44,070 bases of DNA from Cupriavidus necator (GTDB lineage: Bacteria > Pseudomonadota > Gammaproteobacteria > Burkholderiales > Burkholderiaceae), in contig NZ_SROX01000029.1 in NCBI RefSeq assembly GCF_013141915.1, positions 1 through 44,070 of the forward strand. Direction: 5' to 3'. Positions within the stretch are counted from its first letter, which is position 1, and the number at the start of each line of letters is the position of its first letter. Both the position numbers and the translations under genes were made by a program. Of the stretch, positions 32,353-40,174 are shown piece after piece. The notes beneath the pieces were generated by a model that did not search any database, was not told the DNA's origin, and saw only the letters and a program-made list of their open reading frames with translations.

Positions 32353-33438
32353 ATGTCCAAACTGATTCCGGTCACGATCCTGACCGGCTTCCTCGGCAGC
32401 GGCAAGACCACCCTGCTCAAGCGCATCCTGAATGAGCAGCACGGCATGAAGATCGCCGTGATCGAGAACGAGTTCGGTGAAGAGAACATCGACAACGAGA
32501 TCCTGGTGCAGGATGGCCGCGAGCAGATCGTGCAGATGAGCAACGGCTGCATCTGCTGCACCATCCGCGGCGACCTGGTGCAGGCGCTGTCGACGCTGAT
32601 GACGCGCCGCGACGCCGGCGAAATCGAATTCGACCGCGTGGTGATCGAGACCACCGGCGTGGCCAACCCCGGCCCGGTGGCGCAGACCTTCTTCATGGAC
32701 GAGGAAATCGCCGCGCGCTACCTGCTCGACGCGGTGATCACGCTGGTCGACGCCAAGCACGCCCACCTGCAGCTGGACCAGCAGGAAGAGGCCCAGCGCC
32801 AGGTGGGTTTCGCCGACGCCATCTTCATCACCAAGTCCGACCTGGTGAGCGAAGCCGACGTGGCCGAGCTGCGCCATCGCCTGCTGCACATGAACCCGCG
32901 CGCGCCGATCCGCCTGGTCAATTTCGGCGAGGCGCCGATCGACACCATCTTCGACCTGCGCGGCTTCAACCTGAACGCCAAGCTCGAGATCGACCCCGAC
33001 TTCCTGCGCGCGGAGGAACACGACCACGACCACGATCACGAACACGGCGACCATTGCGACGCCGACTGCGGGCATGATCATGGCCACAACCATGGGCACG
33101 GCCATGGCCACGCGCACGACCACCACCATCACCATCACCACACCGACCGCATCGCGTCGTTCGTCTTCCGCAGCGACAAGCCCTTCCACTACGGCAAGCT
33201 GGAAGAATTCCTGTCCGGGATCCTGGCGGTCTATGGGGAAAAACTGTTGCGCTACAAGGGCGTACTATATATGGAGGGGGTGGACCGCAAGGTGGTGTTC
33301 CAGGGCGTTCACCAGCTGATGGGCAGCGACATCGGTGCCAAGTGGGAAGACGAGACCCCGGGCACGCGCATGGTGTTCATCGGCGTGGACCTGCCCCGCG
33401 ACGCCATCCTCAAGGGCCTGGAAAACTGCCTGGCCTGA
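32353..33438 (+). CDS. COG0523/CobW-family GTPase with His-rich loop
   Basis: A G3E-family GTPase, probably a zinc metallochaperone. The 361 residues have Walker A GFLGSGKTT (12-20), the metal motif NGCICC (C66, C68, C69), the base-specificity motif TKSD (160-163) and a long His/Asp insert (222-263), with stretches of HDHDH and seven His in a row, before the CobW C-terminal domain (265-361). ATG at 32353 follows CGGAGAATAA. Members of this group next to zur are induced by zinc starvation and supply zinc to client enzymes. The very long His loop could store or scavenge zinc. The true client is unknown. Confidence 0.93.
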   Translation: MSKLIPVTILTGFLGSGKTTLLKRILNEQHGMKIAVIENEFGEENIDNEILVQDGREQIVQMSNGCICCTIRGDLVQALSTLMTRRDAGEIEFDRVVIETTGVANPGPVAQTFFMDEEIAARYLLDAVITLVDAKHAHLQLDQQEEAQRQVGFADAIFITKSDLVSEADVAELRHRLLHMNPRAPIRLVNFGEAPIDTIFDLRGFNLNAKLEIDPDFLRAEEHDHDHDHEHGDHCDADCGHDHGHNHGHGHGHAHDHHHHHHHTDRIASFVFRSDKPFHYGKLEEFLSGILAVYGEKLLRYKGVLYMEGVDRKVVFQGVHQLMGSDIGAKWEDETPGTRMVFIGVDLPRDAILKGLENCLA

Positions 33439-33781
33439 GTGCGCCTGCCGTCCCATGGACGGCACCCCGCCGGACACCGCCTTGCGGCTGCCCCCCGTTC
33501 GGGGTACCGGGGAAATACCGAAGCGCCAGCCGTTTTTCCCCATATCTCCGAAAAATTTGTTCAAGTACAATAGGCCGGATTTGATACCGGTGGCGCACCT
33601 TTTTCCCGCCGCCGGTGTCCGGTCCACCGCTTGCCGGTGGACTTGCAGGGCGGCGGTTGTCGTCAGCATGAGGCAGGCCGCCGGCAGGTGCGGTCGCAGT
33701 GCTTCGTGCGGAGACCGCCTGTTCCGCTTGGGGTGCCCCGACGCGCGCCGTCACTGACTGACGCGAGAGAGAGGTGTCCCC
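33439..33781 (+). promoter_or_regulatory. dksA promoter and long structured leader
   Basis: These 343 bases separate cobW from dksA. A CCCCG/CGGGG hairpin lies at 33493-33504. TACAAT at 33566-33571 is a likely -10, giving a leader of about 205 bases. Within it a strong two-part hairpin forms: CCGCCGCC (33606-33613) with GGCGGCGG (33649-33656) outside, and GTCCACCG (33622-33629) with CGGTGGAC (33635-33642) inside. No U-tract follows, so it is not a simple terminator. Confidence 0.5.
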
Positions 33782-34468
33782 ATGACAGCCGCAACGAAGA
33801 CCAAAGAAAGCCGCAGCAAGACTGGTAGTGCAGCGGCAGAGACGCTCAAGGCGCAGCCTGTGAAGGCCGCGCCCGCTCCCCGCGGCAGTACGGCGAACGC
33901 CGAAGCGGGCGCAAGGAAGGGAGGCCCGCGAAGCAGCAAGACTGCAGCCAGCCAGAGTGAAACAACCGTGGCGCGCAAGCGCGCGGACAGCGCACCCGAG
34001 CGGACCCAGACGCCGCCGGCCGCATCAACAAGAGAATCAGCAGCAACCATGAGCAGCAACAAACTTCTGACTGAAGCTGAAATCCTGAAGATGAGCGACA
34101 AGGATTACATGAACGAAGCGCAGCTCGCCTTCTTCAAGCACCGCCTTGAGCAGCTGCGCGACGAAATCCTGAAGAACGCTGACCAGACCACGGAACACCT
34201 GCGCGAGACCGTGATCGTGCCGGATCCGGCCGACCGTGCCACCATCGAGGAAGAACATGCGCTGGAGCTGCGCACGCGCGACCGCGAGCGCAAGCTGCTG
34301 AAGAAGGTCGAACAATCGCTGCAGCGCATCGAGTCCGGCGACTACGGCTGGTGCGAGGAAACCGGCGAGCCGATCGGCGTGCCGCGCCTGCTGGCGCGCC
34401 CCACCGCCACGCTGTCGCTGGAAGCGCAGCAACGCCGCGAACTGCGCCAGAAGCTGTTCGGCGACTGA
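33782..34468 (+). CDS. dksA: RNA polymerase-binding transcription factor DksA, low-cysteine type
   Basis: DksA binds RNA polymerase's secondary channel and works with ppGpp in the stringent response. The DksA core (from MSSNKLLTEAEILKMSD) has the coiled-coil with the tip acids in VPDPADRATIEEEHALELR and the globular end WCEETGEPIGVPRLLARP. Only the first of the four zinc-finger cysteines remains (CEET, and LSLEA in place of the second pair), so it should fold without zinc, as in P. aeruginosa DksA2 and many beta/alphaproteobacterial DksA. From ATG 33782 (GAGAGG 8 bases upstream) the protein is 228 residues with an 89-residue Lys/Ala/Ser/Thr tail; from ATG 34049 it would be about 139, with a poor ribosome site. 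Confidence 0.92.
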   Translation: MTAATKTKESRSKTGSAAAETLKAQPVKAAPAPRGSTANAEAGARKGGPRSSKTAASQSETTVARKRADSAPERTQTPPAASTRESAATMSSNKLLTEAEILKMSDKDYMNEAQLAFFKHRLEQLRDEILKNADQTTEHLRETVIVPDPADRATIEEEHALELRTRDRERKLLKKVEQSLQRIESGDYGWCEETGEPIGVPRLLARPTATLSLEAQQRRELRQKLFGD

Positions 34469-34510
34469 AGCCCGGCGCGCCGGCCAGGCCGGCGCAGCAG
34501 GCGTGACGTG

Positions 34511-34540
34511 ACGGCCCGGGTACCCGGGCCGTTTGTTTTT
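34511..34540 (+). terminator. dksA terminator
   Basis: A perfect 22-bp palindrome ACGGCCCGGGT/ACCCGGGCCGT (34511-34532) is followed by TTTGTTTTT. A second perfect hairpin (GCGCCGGCC-A-GGCCGGCGC, 34477-34495) lies just before it. Strong intrinsic terminator for dksA. Confidence 0.9.
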
Positions 34541-34641
34541 CTGCCGAGCCAGGTTGCGCCAGGCCGCATCCGGCTTTGTCGTGCCAGGGCCACGGCCTAC
34601 CATTGAGAATCATCCGGCTGTTACCGCCGCGGCCTTTCTGG

Positions 34642-34661
34642 TAAATTCGCAACCTTGTTGC
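34642..34661 (+). promoter_or_regulatory. Second cobW promoter and candidate operator
   Basis: TAAATT (34642-34647) is a 4/6 -10 box; GCAACCTTGTTGC (34649-34661), a perfect 5-3-5 dyad, covers the predicted start. It parallels GCAACTGAATTGC before zur. A Fur-box-like half TGAGAATCAT lies upstream at about 34604-34613. Zur control is inferred. Confidence 0.45.
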
Positions 34662-34721
34662 AACAGCGCGCCGCAGCCTTCGCGCGCTGCGTTGCCCGTC
34701 GTCACTTTCCCCTCTGCTGCC

Positions 34722-36029
34722 ATGGCTGATCGCCTGCCCGTCACGGTGCTGTCCGGTTTTCCCGGCGCCGGCAAGACCACGCTGCTGAACCACCTGCTCG
34801 CACATGGCGCGGGCGGGCGGATCGGCGTGCTGGTGTGCGGCGCGCAAGACGGGCAAACGCTGGCGCCGCTGCCGCCCGGCTGCGAGGCAACGATGCTGCC
34901 GTCCGGCGCAGCGCTGCTCGCCGAAACCGCGCGGCTTGCCGGCGAAGGGCGTTTCGATGCGCTGCTGGTCGAAGCCGACGGCCTGGACGAGCCACTGGCG
35001 CTTGCCGAAGGCTTCCTGTTCGAGGCCGAGCATGGCGCAGGGCCCGACGCCACCTTGCAGCCCGACACGCTGGTCACCGTGGTCGATGCCGCCACCCTGC
35101 TGCGCGACCTCAACGAAGCCGAGTTCCTGGCCGACCGCGGCCTGGCGCAAGGCCAGGACGATGATCGCACCGTCGCCGAAGTGCTAGTCGCGCAGATCGA
35201 AGGCTGCGACGTGATCGTGCTGAACAAGGCCGACCTCGCCGGCGCCCCCGGGCTGGCGCGGCTGCGCGCGGCGCTGCAGGCGCTGAACCCGCGCGCCGAC
35301 ATCGTTGAAGCCAGCTTCGGCAAGGTGCCGCCCGAGCGGGTGCACGGCACCGGCCGTTTCGACTTTGAAGCCGCCGCGCAAGGCCCTGGCTGGCTGGCCG
35401 CGCTGCGCGGCGAAGCACCCGAGACCGACGCCGCCAGTGGCGTCTCGACGCTGGTCTACCGCCGCCGCCGCCCGTTCCACCCGCAACGCTTCGCCGACCT
35501 GATCCATACCGAATGGCTGCGCGAGCACGGCAGCGTGCTGCGCTCCAAGGGCCTGTTCTGGCTGGCGAGCCGCATGGATACCGCCGGCGACTGGAACCAG
35601 TCCGGGGGCGTCTGCCGCCATGGCGGCGCCGGCGCGTGGTGGGCTGCGCTCGATCCGGCGGAATGGCCGGCCGATACCGCCGAGCGCGCCGAGGTGGAAG
35701 CCGACATGCACGACCAGGGCGTGCCGGCGCCGTTCGGCGACCGCCGCCAGGAACTGGTGCTGATCGGCCTGGACCTGGATCCTGCCGCGCTGCAGGCCCG
35801 GCTCGACGCCTGCCTGCTGAGCGATGCAGAGATGGCCGCCGGGACGCAAGCCTGGGCCGGCTATCCGGACCCTTTCCCGGCCTGGGTCGACGATTTCGAC
35901 GACGATCACGATCACGATCACGATCACGATCACAATCACGACCATGGCCACGGCCATGACGGTGATTGCGGCTGCGACGATCCAAGCCATGACCACGGCA
36001 ACCATGGTGGCCGTCCCCATGCGCACTGA
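34722..36029 (+). CDS. COG0523/CobW-family GTPase lacking CxCC, His/Asp tail
   Basis: A second G3E GTPase of 435 residues. Walker A GFPGAGKTT (12-20), VEADGLDEP (switch-like) and NKAD (168-171) are intact, but where this family has GCxCC there is only LPSGAAL (about 59-65), so the usual GTP-gated metal site is missing. The CobW C-terminal domain (about 255-390) includes FWLASRMDTAGDWNQSGG, as in YciC/ZigA-type proteins. The tail (397-435) alternates His and Asp, partly encoded by five perfect GATCAC repeats. ATG 34722 has a weak ribosome site. The adjacent small membrane protein and ZnuD-like receptor suggest one zinc-uptake operon. Confidence 0.88.
   Translation: MADRLPVTVLSGFPGAGKTTLLNHLLAHGAGGRIGVLVCGAQDGQTLAPLPPGCEATMLPSGAALLAETARLAGEGRFDALLVEADGLDEPLALAEGFLFEAEHGAGPDATLQPDTLVTVVDAATLLRDLNEAEFLADRGLAQGQDDDRTVAEVLVAQIEGCDVIVLNKADLAGAPGLARLRAALQALNPRADIVEASFGKVPPERVHGTGRFDFEAAAQGPGWLAALRGEAPETDAASGVSTLVYRRRRPFHPQRFADLIHTEWLREHGSVLRSKGLFWLASRMDTAGDWNQSGGVCRHGGAGAWWAALDPAEWPADTAERAEVEADMHDQGVPAPFGDRRQELVLIGLDLDPAALQARLDACLLSDAEMAAGTQAWAGYPDPFPAWVDDFDDDHDHDHDHDHNHDHGHGHDGDCGCDDPSHDHGNHGGRPHAH
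35904..35933 (+). repeat. GATCAC hexanucleotide tandem repeat
   Basis: Five perfect GATCAC units, followed by AATCAC, encode alternating Asp-His in the metal-binding tail of the second cobW protein. Slippage in whole units would change tail length by two residues without a frameshift. Confidence 0.85.
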
Positions 36030-36420
36030 CTGGTTCGCCAGCCTGCGCACGCACGGCCCGGGCCTGTGGCCCGCGCTGTGGCTGGCGCTGTGCCTGCTGC
36101 TGGCGCAGCATGCCGGGCTGACCCACCGCATCGTGCATGGCGGGCTGCTGAAAACGGCTGGCGCCGTGGCGGCGGCCAACGCTGCCTCGGCCGCCGACAG
36201 CGATCCGCACCCGCTGGCGCAGGCCTTCAGCGGGCACTCGTGCGTGCTGTTCGATGGCGCCACCGTCGCCGACACGCATTGCGGCAAGCTGCCGCCGCTG
36301 CAGCTTGCCTTCGGCAAACCGGTCAAGCCGGCCAGCCTGGCCTGGCGCTGGCCCGACCTGCCATCCCCTCATCCCTTCCAATCGCGCGCCCCGCCGGTGC
36401 CGGCCATCGCCCTCGCCTGA
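36019..36420 (+). CDS. Small membrane/exported protein, possibly DUF2946-like
   Basis: A 133-residue protein with one N-terminal hydrophobic segment (about residues 15-35) and a periplasmic-looking domain containing HSCVLFDGATVADTHCGKLP (two Cys, two His). Its ATG at 36019 overlaps the end of the second cobW gene by 11 bases, so translation is probably coupled. Short proteins of DUF2946 type often sit beside TonB receptors for metals; the resemblance here is loose. A role in zinc or metal handling is suggested by position and by the Cys/His pairs only. Upstream in-frame ATG codons (35989, 36004) would lengthen it slightly. Confidence 0.6.
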   Translation: MRTDWFASLRTHGPGLWPALWLALCLLLAQHAGLTHRIVHGGLLKTAGAVAAANAASAADSDPHPLAQAFSGHSCVLFDGATVADTHCGKLPPLQLAFGKPVKPASLAWRWPDLPSPHPFQSRAPPVPAIALA

Positions 36421-36579
36421 TCCAGGACGCGGCCATCGCCGCGCTCCCGTCGTCTTACGCATTCCGAGCTGAACACGCGCCTGCCGGCCGCGCTCGCCAC
36501 GCCTGTCGCAGGCGTGCCGCGCCGCGCCGGACGACGCCGTGCCAACCGGGCCGATTGCCACTGCACTGCTCCACGCGCC

Positions 36580-38766
36580 ATGTCGAAGAACCGTTACACC
36601 GCCCGCCGTCCCACCAAGCCCGCCGCCCCGCGCCTGACCCCGCTGGCTGCGCTTGCCGCTTCCCTCACCGCCACGCTGGCCACGGCCTTGCTGGCGCCCG
36701 CCGCGCTGGCACAAACCGCCACGGCGCCGGCCGCCGATGCCGCACCCGCCACGCCCACCGCCGGCGCCACGCTGCGTGAAGTGGTGGTCACGGCCAACCC
36801 GCTGGGCAGCGAGCTGAACGACATGGTGGCGCCGGTCTCGACGCTGGGCGGCGATGCGCTGGCCGTGCGCCAGGCCAGCACGCTCGGCGAGACCCTGGAC
36901 AAGCTGCCCGGGGTGTCGTCCACCTACTTCGGTCCCAATGCCAGCCGGCCGGTGATCCGCGGCCTGGACGGCGACCGCATCAAGGTGCTGCAGAATGGCG
37001 GCAGCACGGTCGACGCCTCCACGCTGTCCTATGACCACGCCGTGCCGGTGGACCCGCTGGTGGCCGAGCGCATCGAAGTCGTGCGCGGGCCGGCGGCGCT
37101 GATGTACGGCGGCAATGCCATCGGCGGCGTGGTCAATGTGATCGACAACCGCATCCCCAAGGAGCCGATCGAAGGGGTCGGCGGGGCGGTCGATGCCAGC
37201 GCCACCGCCGGCGGCGACCAGGCTCGCAATGCCAGCGCGCTGATCGAGGCCGGCAACGGCAAGTTCGCGGTCCATGCCGACGCCTTCGCGCGCAAGACCA
37301 GCGACCTGCGCATTCCCGGCTACGCCCGCAGCGACCGTCTGCGCAACGCCGAGCCGCTGGCCGAAGGCGAGACCGAGCCCTACGGCCGCCTGCCCAACAC
37401 CAGCGCCGACCAGCAGGGCGGCTCGCTGGGCGGCTCCTACACCTGGGCCGATGGCTTCCTGGGCGCCAACTACAGCGCCTATCGCAACGACTACGGCACG
37501 CCCGCCGAGGACGCGGTGCGGCTGAAGATGAAGCAGGACCGCTTCGCGCTGGAAGGTGAGGCGCGCAACCTGGCCGGCAACACCGGCGGCTGGTTCGAAT
37601 CGGTCAAGGGCAAGGTCAGCTTCACCGACTATGAGCATCGGGAGATCGAAGACGGCGAGACCGGCACGATTTTCAAGAACCGCGGCTGGGATGCGCGCTT
37701 CGAGGCGAAGCACGCGAAGATCGGCAACCTGACGGGCGTGGTCGGTACGCAGTTCGGGCACACCAACTTCTCGGCGCTGGGCGAAGAGGCCTTCGTGCCC
37801 AGCACCAACACCGACAACGCCGCGCTGTTCCTGTTCGAGGAGCTGCCGCTGACCGCCGGGGGCGACCTGAAGCTGAATTTCGGCGGCCGACTGGACCACA
37901 GCAGCATCAAGGCCAGCGCCAACGGCAATGACCGCTTCGCCGACGCCAACCGCAGCTTCAACGCCACCAGCGCCTCGGCCGGGCTGCTGTACAAGATGAA
38001 CCCGGCGTGGTCGCTGACCAGCAACGTGTCGTACACCGAACGGGCGCCGACCTTCTACGAGCTGTACGCCAACGGCCCGCACGTCGCCACGGGCGCATGG
38101 GAAGTCGGCGATCCCAACGCCAGCAAGGAGCGCGCCACCTCGATCGACCTGGGCTTGCGCTTCAAGTCCGGCGCGCACAGTGCCAGCGTGTCGGGCTACT
38201 ACAGCCGCTTTGCCAATTACCTGGCCCTGAGCGCCACCGGCCGCGCGCGCGACGAAGCCGGCGACGTGGTCGCGGCGGGTAGCCCGGACGCGCTGCCGGA
38301 GTTCCAGTACCTGGGGGTGCCGGCGACGCTGTACGGCTTCGAGGCCGAAGGCAAGGCGCGCCTGCTGCAGAAGATGCTGACCAGCAGCGACACGCTCGAC
38401 TTCGAGGCGCGCGCCGACTACGTGCGCGGCGAGAACCGCGACACCGGCGAGCCGCTGCCGCGGCTGGCGCCGCTGCGCCTGGGCGGCGCGCTGGTGTACG
38501 GTGCCGGGCCATGGGGCGCGCGCGTCGATGTCACCTACGCGGCCAAACAGACGCGCGTGCCGTCCAATGACACGCCGACCGACGCCTATACGCTGCTGAG
38601 CCTGGCGCTGACCTACAAGTTCAAGGTGGCGGGGACGCAGACCCTGGTGTACCTGCGCGGCGACAACCTGACCAACCAGGATGCGCGCAATGCGGCGTCG
38701 ATCCTGCGCGATATCGCGCCGATGGCGGGGCGCAGCGTAAAGGTGGGGTTCAGGACGTCCTTCTGA
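36580..38766 (+). CDS. znuD: TonB-dependent receptor, ZnuD-like (zinc uptake)
   Basis: A 728-residue outer-membrane receptor. A signal peptide (about 1-44, ending APAALA-QT) precedes the plug: the TonB-box region LREVVVTANPLGS, then LGETLDKLPGVSSTYFGPNASRPVIRGLDGDR and the block RIEVVRGPAALMYGGNAIGGVVNVIDNRIP. The 22-strand barrel ends in the typical aromatic SF. The plug sequence is that of the ZnuD group of zinc piracy and uptake receptors from Neisseria, and the zur/cobW neighbours agree. The His/Asp-rich extracellular loop of neisserial ZnuD is not obvious. The ATG at 36580 begins a basic signal sequence; the ribosome site is poor. Confidence 0.9.
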   Translation: MSKNRYTARRPTKPAAPRLTPLAALAASLTATLATALLAPAALAQTATAPAADAAPATPTAGATLREVVVTANPLGSELNDMVAPVSTLGGDALAVRQASTLGETLDKLPGVSSTYFGPNASRPVIRGLDGDRIKVLQNGGSTVDASTLSYDHAVPVDPLVAERIEVVRGPAALMYGGNAIGGVVNVIDNRIPKEPIEGVGGAVDASATAGGDQARNASALIEAGNGKFAVHADAFARKTSDLRIPGYARSDRLRNAEPLAEGETEPYGRLPNTSADQQGGSLGGSYTWADGFLGANYSAYRNDYGTPAEDAVRLKMKQDRFALEGEARNLAGNTGGWFESVKGKVSFTDYEHREIEDGETGTIFKNRGWDARFEAKHAKIGNLTGVVGTQFGHTNFSALGEEAFVPSTNTDNAALFLFEELPLTAGGDLKLNFGGRLDHSSIKASANGNDRFADANRSFNATSASAGLLYKMNPAWSLTSNVSYTERAPTFYELYANGPHVATGAWEVGDPNASKERATSIDLGLRFKSGAHSASVSGYYSRFANYLALSATGRARDEAGDVVAAGSPDALPEFQYLGVPATLYGFEAEGKARLLQKMLTSSDTLDFEARADYVRGENRDTGEPLPRLAPLRLGGALVYGAGPWGARVDVTYAAKQTRVPSNDTPTDAYTLLSLALTYKFKVAGTQTLVYLRGDNLTNQDARNAASILRDIAPMAGRSVKVGFRTSF

Positions 38767-38823
38767 GCGTCAGAGGTCAGGTCGCCGGTGGACATGGAAG
38801 CTTGATACTTCGTGGAGGCACCG

Positions 38824-38940
38824 GCCTCTCCCCCGCCCGTCTCCCGCAAGCGGGAGAGGGGCGAACACCGCCGGTGTGCATAGGATTCCGGCGCAGCGAC
38901 AGGATTCGAACGCGCACGGGAGAGGGCGGGGGGAGAGGGC
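38824..38940. repeat. Long inverted repeat after the TonB receptor gene
   Basis: A pyrimidine-rich arm (38824-38845) and a purine-rich arm (38918-38940) are near-perfect inverted copies of CTCTCCC/CCGCCC-type sequence. Inside, CTCCCGC (38841-38847) pairs with GCGGGAG (38850-38856). It lies between convergent genes and may help end transcription. CTCTCCC...GGGAGAG blocks are common scattered intergenic repeats in related genomes (from memory). Confidence 0.6.
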
Positions 38941-38972
38941 TGGCGCCTCGATCCAGACGCCCTTCCAACACC

Positions 38973-39902
38973 TCAATCCCGATTCACCACCCACTCCCCC
39001 TCAACCCGCGCCGCCCCGACGCGCGCCAGCGCCCCCACCGTCTGCGCGCAGAGTTCCGCCATCTGCAGCCCCGGCATAAAGCGCTCGCGCATGTGCGCCA
39101 TCAACGGTGCCGCCTCCATCCATGCCGCCAATGCCGCCAGCGTCATGCGCTGCGCCTCCAGCAGCTTGAATTTCACCAGCACCTTGACCGCATGGCTGGC
39201 GTTGCGCGCCGGGTCGGCGCTCAGGTACGCGAGGCGGCCTTGTGCGCGTTCGACGGCCGCCGCGACGTCGGTGAACAGGCGTCCGTGGCCGGGGATCACC
39301 ACGCGCGCATCGAGTTGCGCGATGCGCGCCAGCACCGCGGCCTGCTCGGCGAAGCCGCTCTCGCCCTCCAGTTCGGGAAAGATCACGCCGAAGCCGTTCT
39401 CCCACAGCGCGTCGCCGGAAATCAGGATGCGCTCGGCCGGCGCGAACAGCATCACCGCATGCGGGTCATGGCCGGGGGCAGCCACCACCTGCCAGTCGAT
39501 GCCGCCCAGGCACAGCGTGTCGCCGTCGTCCATCACGCTGTCGAAGGTGAAGCGATCGCATTGCTGGCCGGTGGCCTGGTAGCTGAGCGCATCCGTATCC
39601 CACGCGGCCACCGCCGTGGCCTCGGCCGCGGGGATCGCGGTGCGTGGCTGCCAGCGCGCCTGCAGCGCGGCGTTGCCGCCGCAGTGGTCCGAATGCAGAT
39701 GGGTGTTGATCACGCGCGCCAGGGGTCGGCCCTGCAGCGCTGAAGCGACCAACGCCACCGTCTGCGGCGCGTGGGTGACGTAGCCGGTATCGACCAGCGC
39801 GGTATCGTCGCCGTCGGCGAACAGGATGTTGTTGGCCGACAGCCAGCCGCGTTCGAACACGCGCATGGTGGCCGGCAGCGGCGGCACGGTGCTTTCGCTC
39901 AA
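38973..39902 (-). CDS. MBL-fold metallohydrolase, TTG start
   Basis: A 309-residue metallo-beta-lactamase-fold hydrolase. The metal motif THLHSDH (H68, H70, D72, H73), APGHDPHAV, ISGDALWENGFG and VIPGHGRLF supply the two-metal site. The C-terminal third (about 210-309) is a helical extension like that of enzymes acting on thioesters or lactones. The start is TTG at 39902: AGGAG stands 8 bases upstream and the TTG overlaps the TGA of the DUF1289 gene (TTGA), which signals translational coupling. The exact substrate is unknown; operon partners of leucine and acyl-CoA metabolism suggest a thioester. Confidence 0.87.
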   Translation of the reverse strand: MSESTVPPLPATMRVFERGWLSANNILFADGDDTALVDTGYVTHAPQTVALVASALQGRPLARVINTHLHSDHCGGNAALQARWQPRTAIPAAEATAVAAWDTDALSYQATGQQCDRFTFDSVMDDGDTLCLGGIDWQVVAAPGHDPHAVMLFAPAERILISGDALWENGFGVIFPELEGESGFAEQAAVLARIAQLDARVVIPGHGRLFTDVAAAVERAQGRLAYLSADPARNASHAVKVLVKFKLLEAQRMTLAALAAWMEAAPLMAHMRERFMPGLQMAELCAQTVGALARVGAARVEGEWVVNRD

Positions 39903-40153
39903 GGCGATGTCTCCTCGCCGGCCAGCCTTGCGGCGCGCTGCGGCAGTTGCGCCCAGATGCGGCGCTTGTCGTCGTCGCCGGCCGATGACCACGCGGCAAT
40001 CTCTTCGATGGTGCGCAGGCAGCCTTCGCAATAGCCGCTGGCCGCGTCCATGCGGCAGACATTGCGGCAGGGCGACGGCACCGGGGTGGCCTGTACGGCA
40101 GCGTCGGCCTGCCTGGCCAGTTCTCCCGCAAGCGCGGCGGATATGCGGGTCAT
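39899..40153 (-). CDS. DUF1289 family protein
   Basis: An 84-residue protein with the DUF1289 core: PSPCRNVCRMD, GYCEGCLRTIEEIAAW and a final helix DKRRIWAQLPQR. Four cysteines in two CxxxC/CxxC pairs suggest a zinc or iron-sulfur site; function is unknown. The ATG at 40153 is used here; a GTG at 40174, directly after the upstream stop codon, is an alternative. It overlaps the MBL gene by TTGA. It belongs to the minus-strand operon that begins upstream with the YbaK gene or beyond. Confidence 0.85.
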   Translation of the reverse strand: MTRISAALAGELARQADAAVQATPVPSPCRNVCRMDAASGYCEGCLRTIEEIAAWSSAGDDDKRRIWAQLPQRAARLAGEETSP

Positions 40154-40174
40154 GGCGTTGCGCGCGCTCGCCAC

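Noticed and set aside
34604..34613. TGAGAATCAT as a Fur box before the second cobW gene
   Set aside because: Only a half-site matches; not enough to call a Fur operator.
35881..36010. Repeated GATCAC units as a CRISPR-like array
   Set aside because: The units are contiguous six-base repeats in frame with the His/Asp tail, with no spacers.
35110..38178. A 1022-codon open frame on the minus strand
   Set aside because: It is antisense to the second cobW gene, the small membrane protein gene and the TonB receptor gene, all with clear domains. Its translation is Arg/Gln/Gly/Ala-rich without motifs: a GC-bias shadow.
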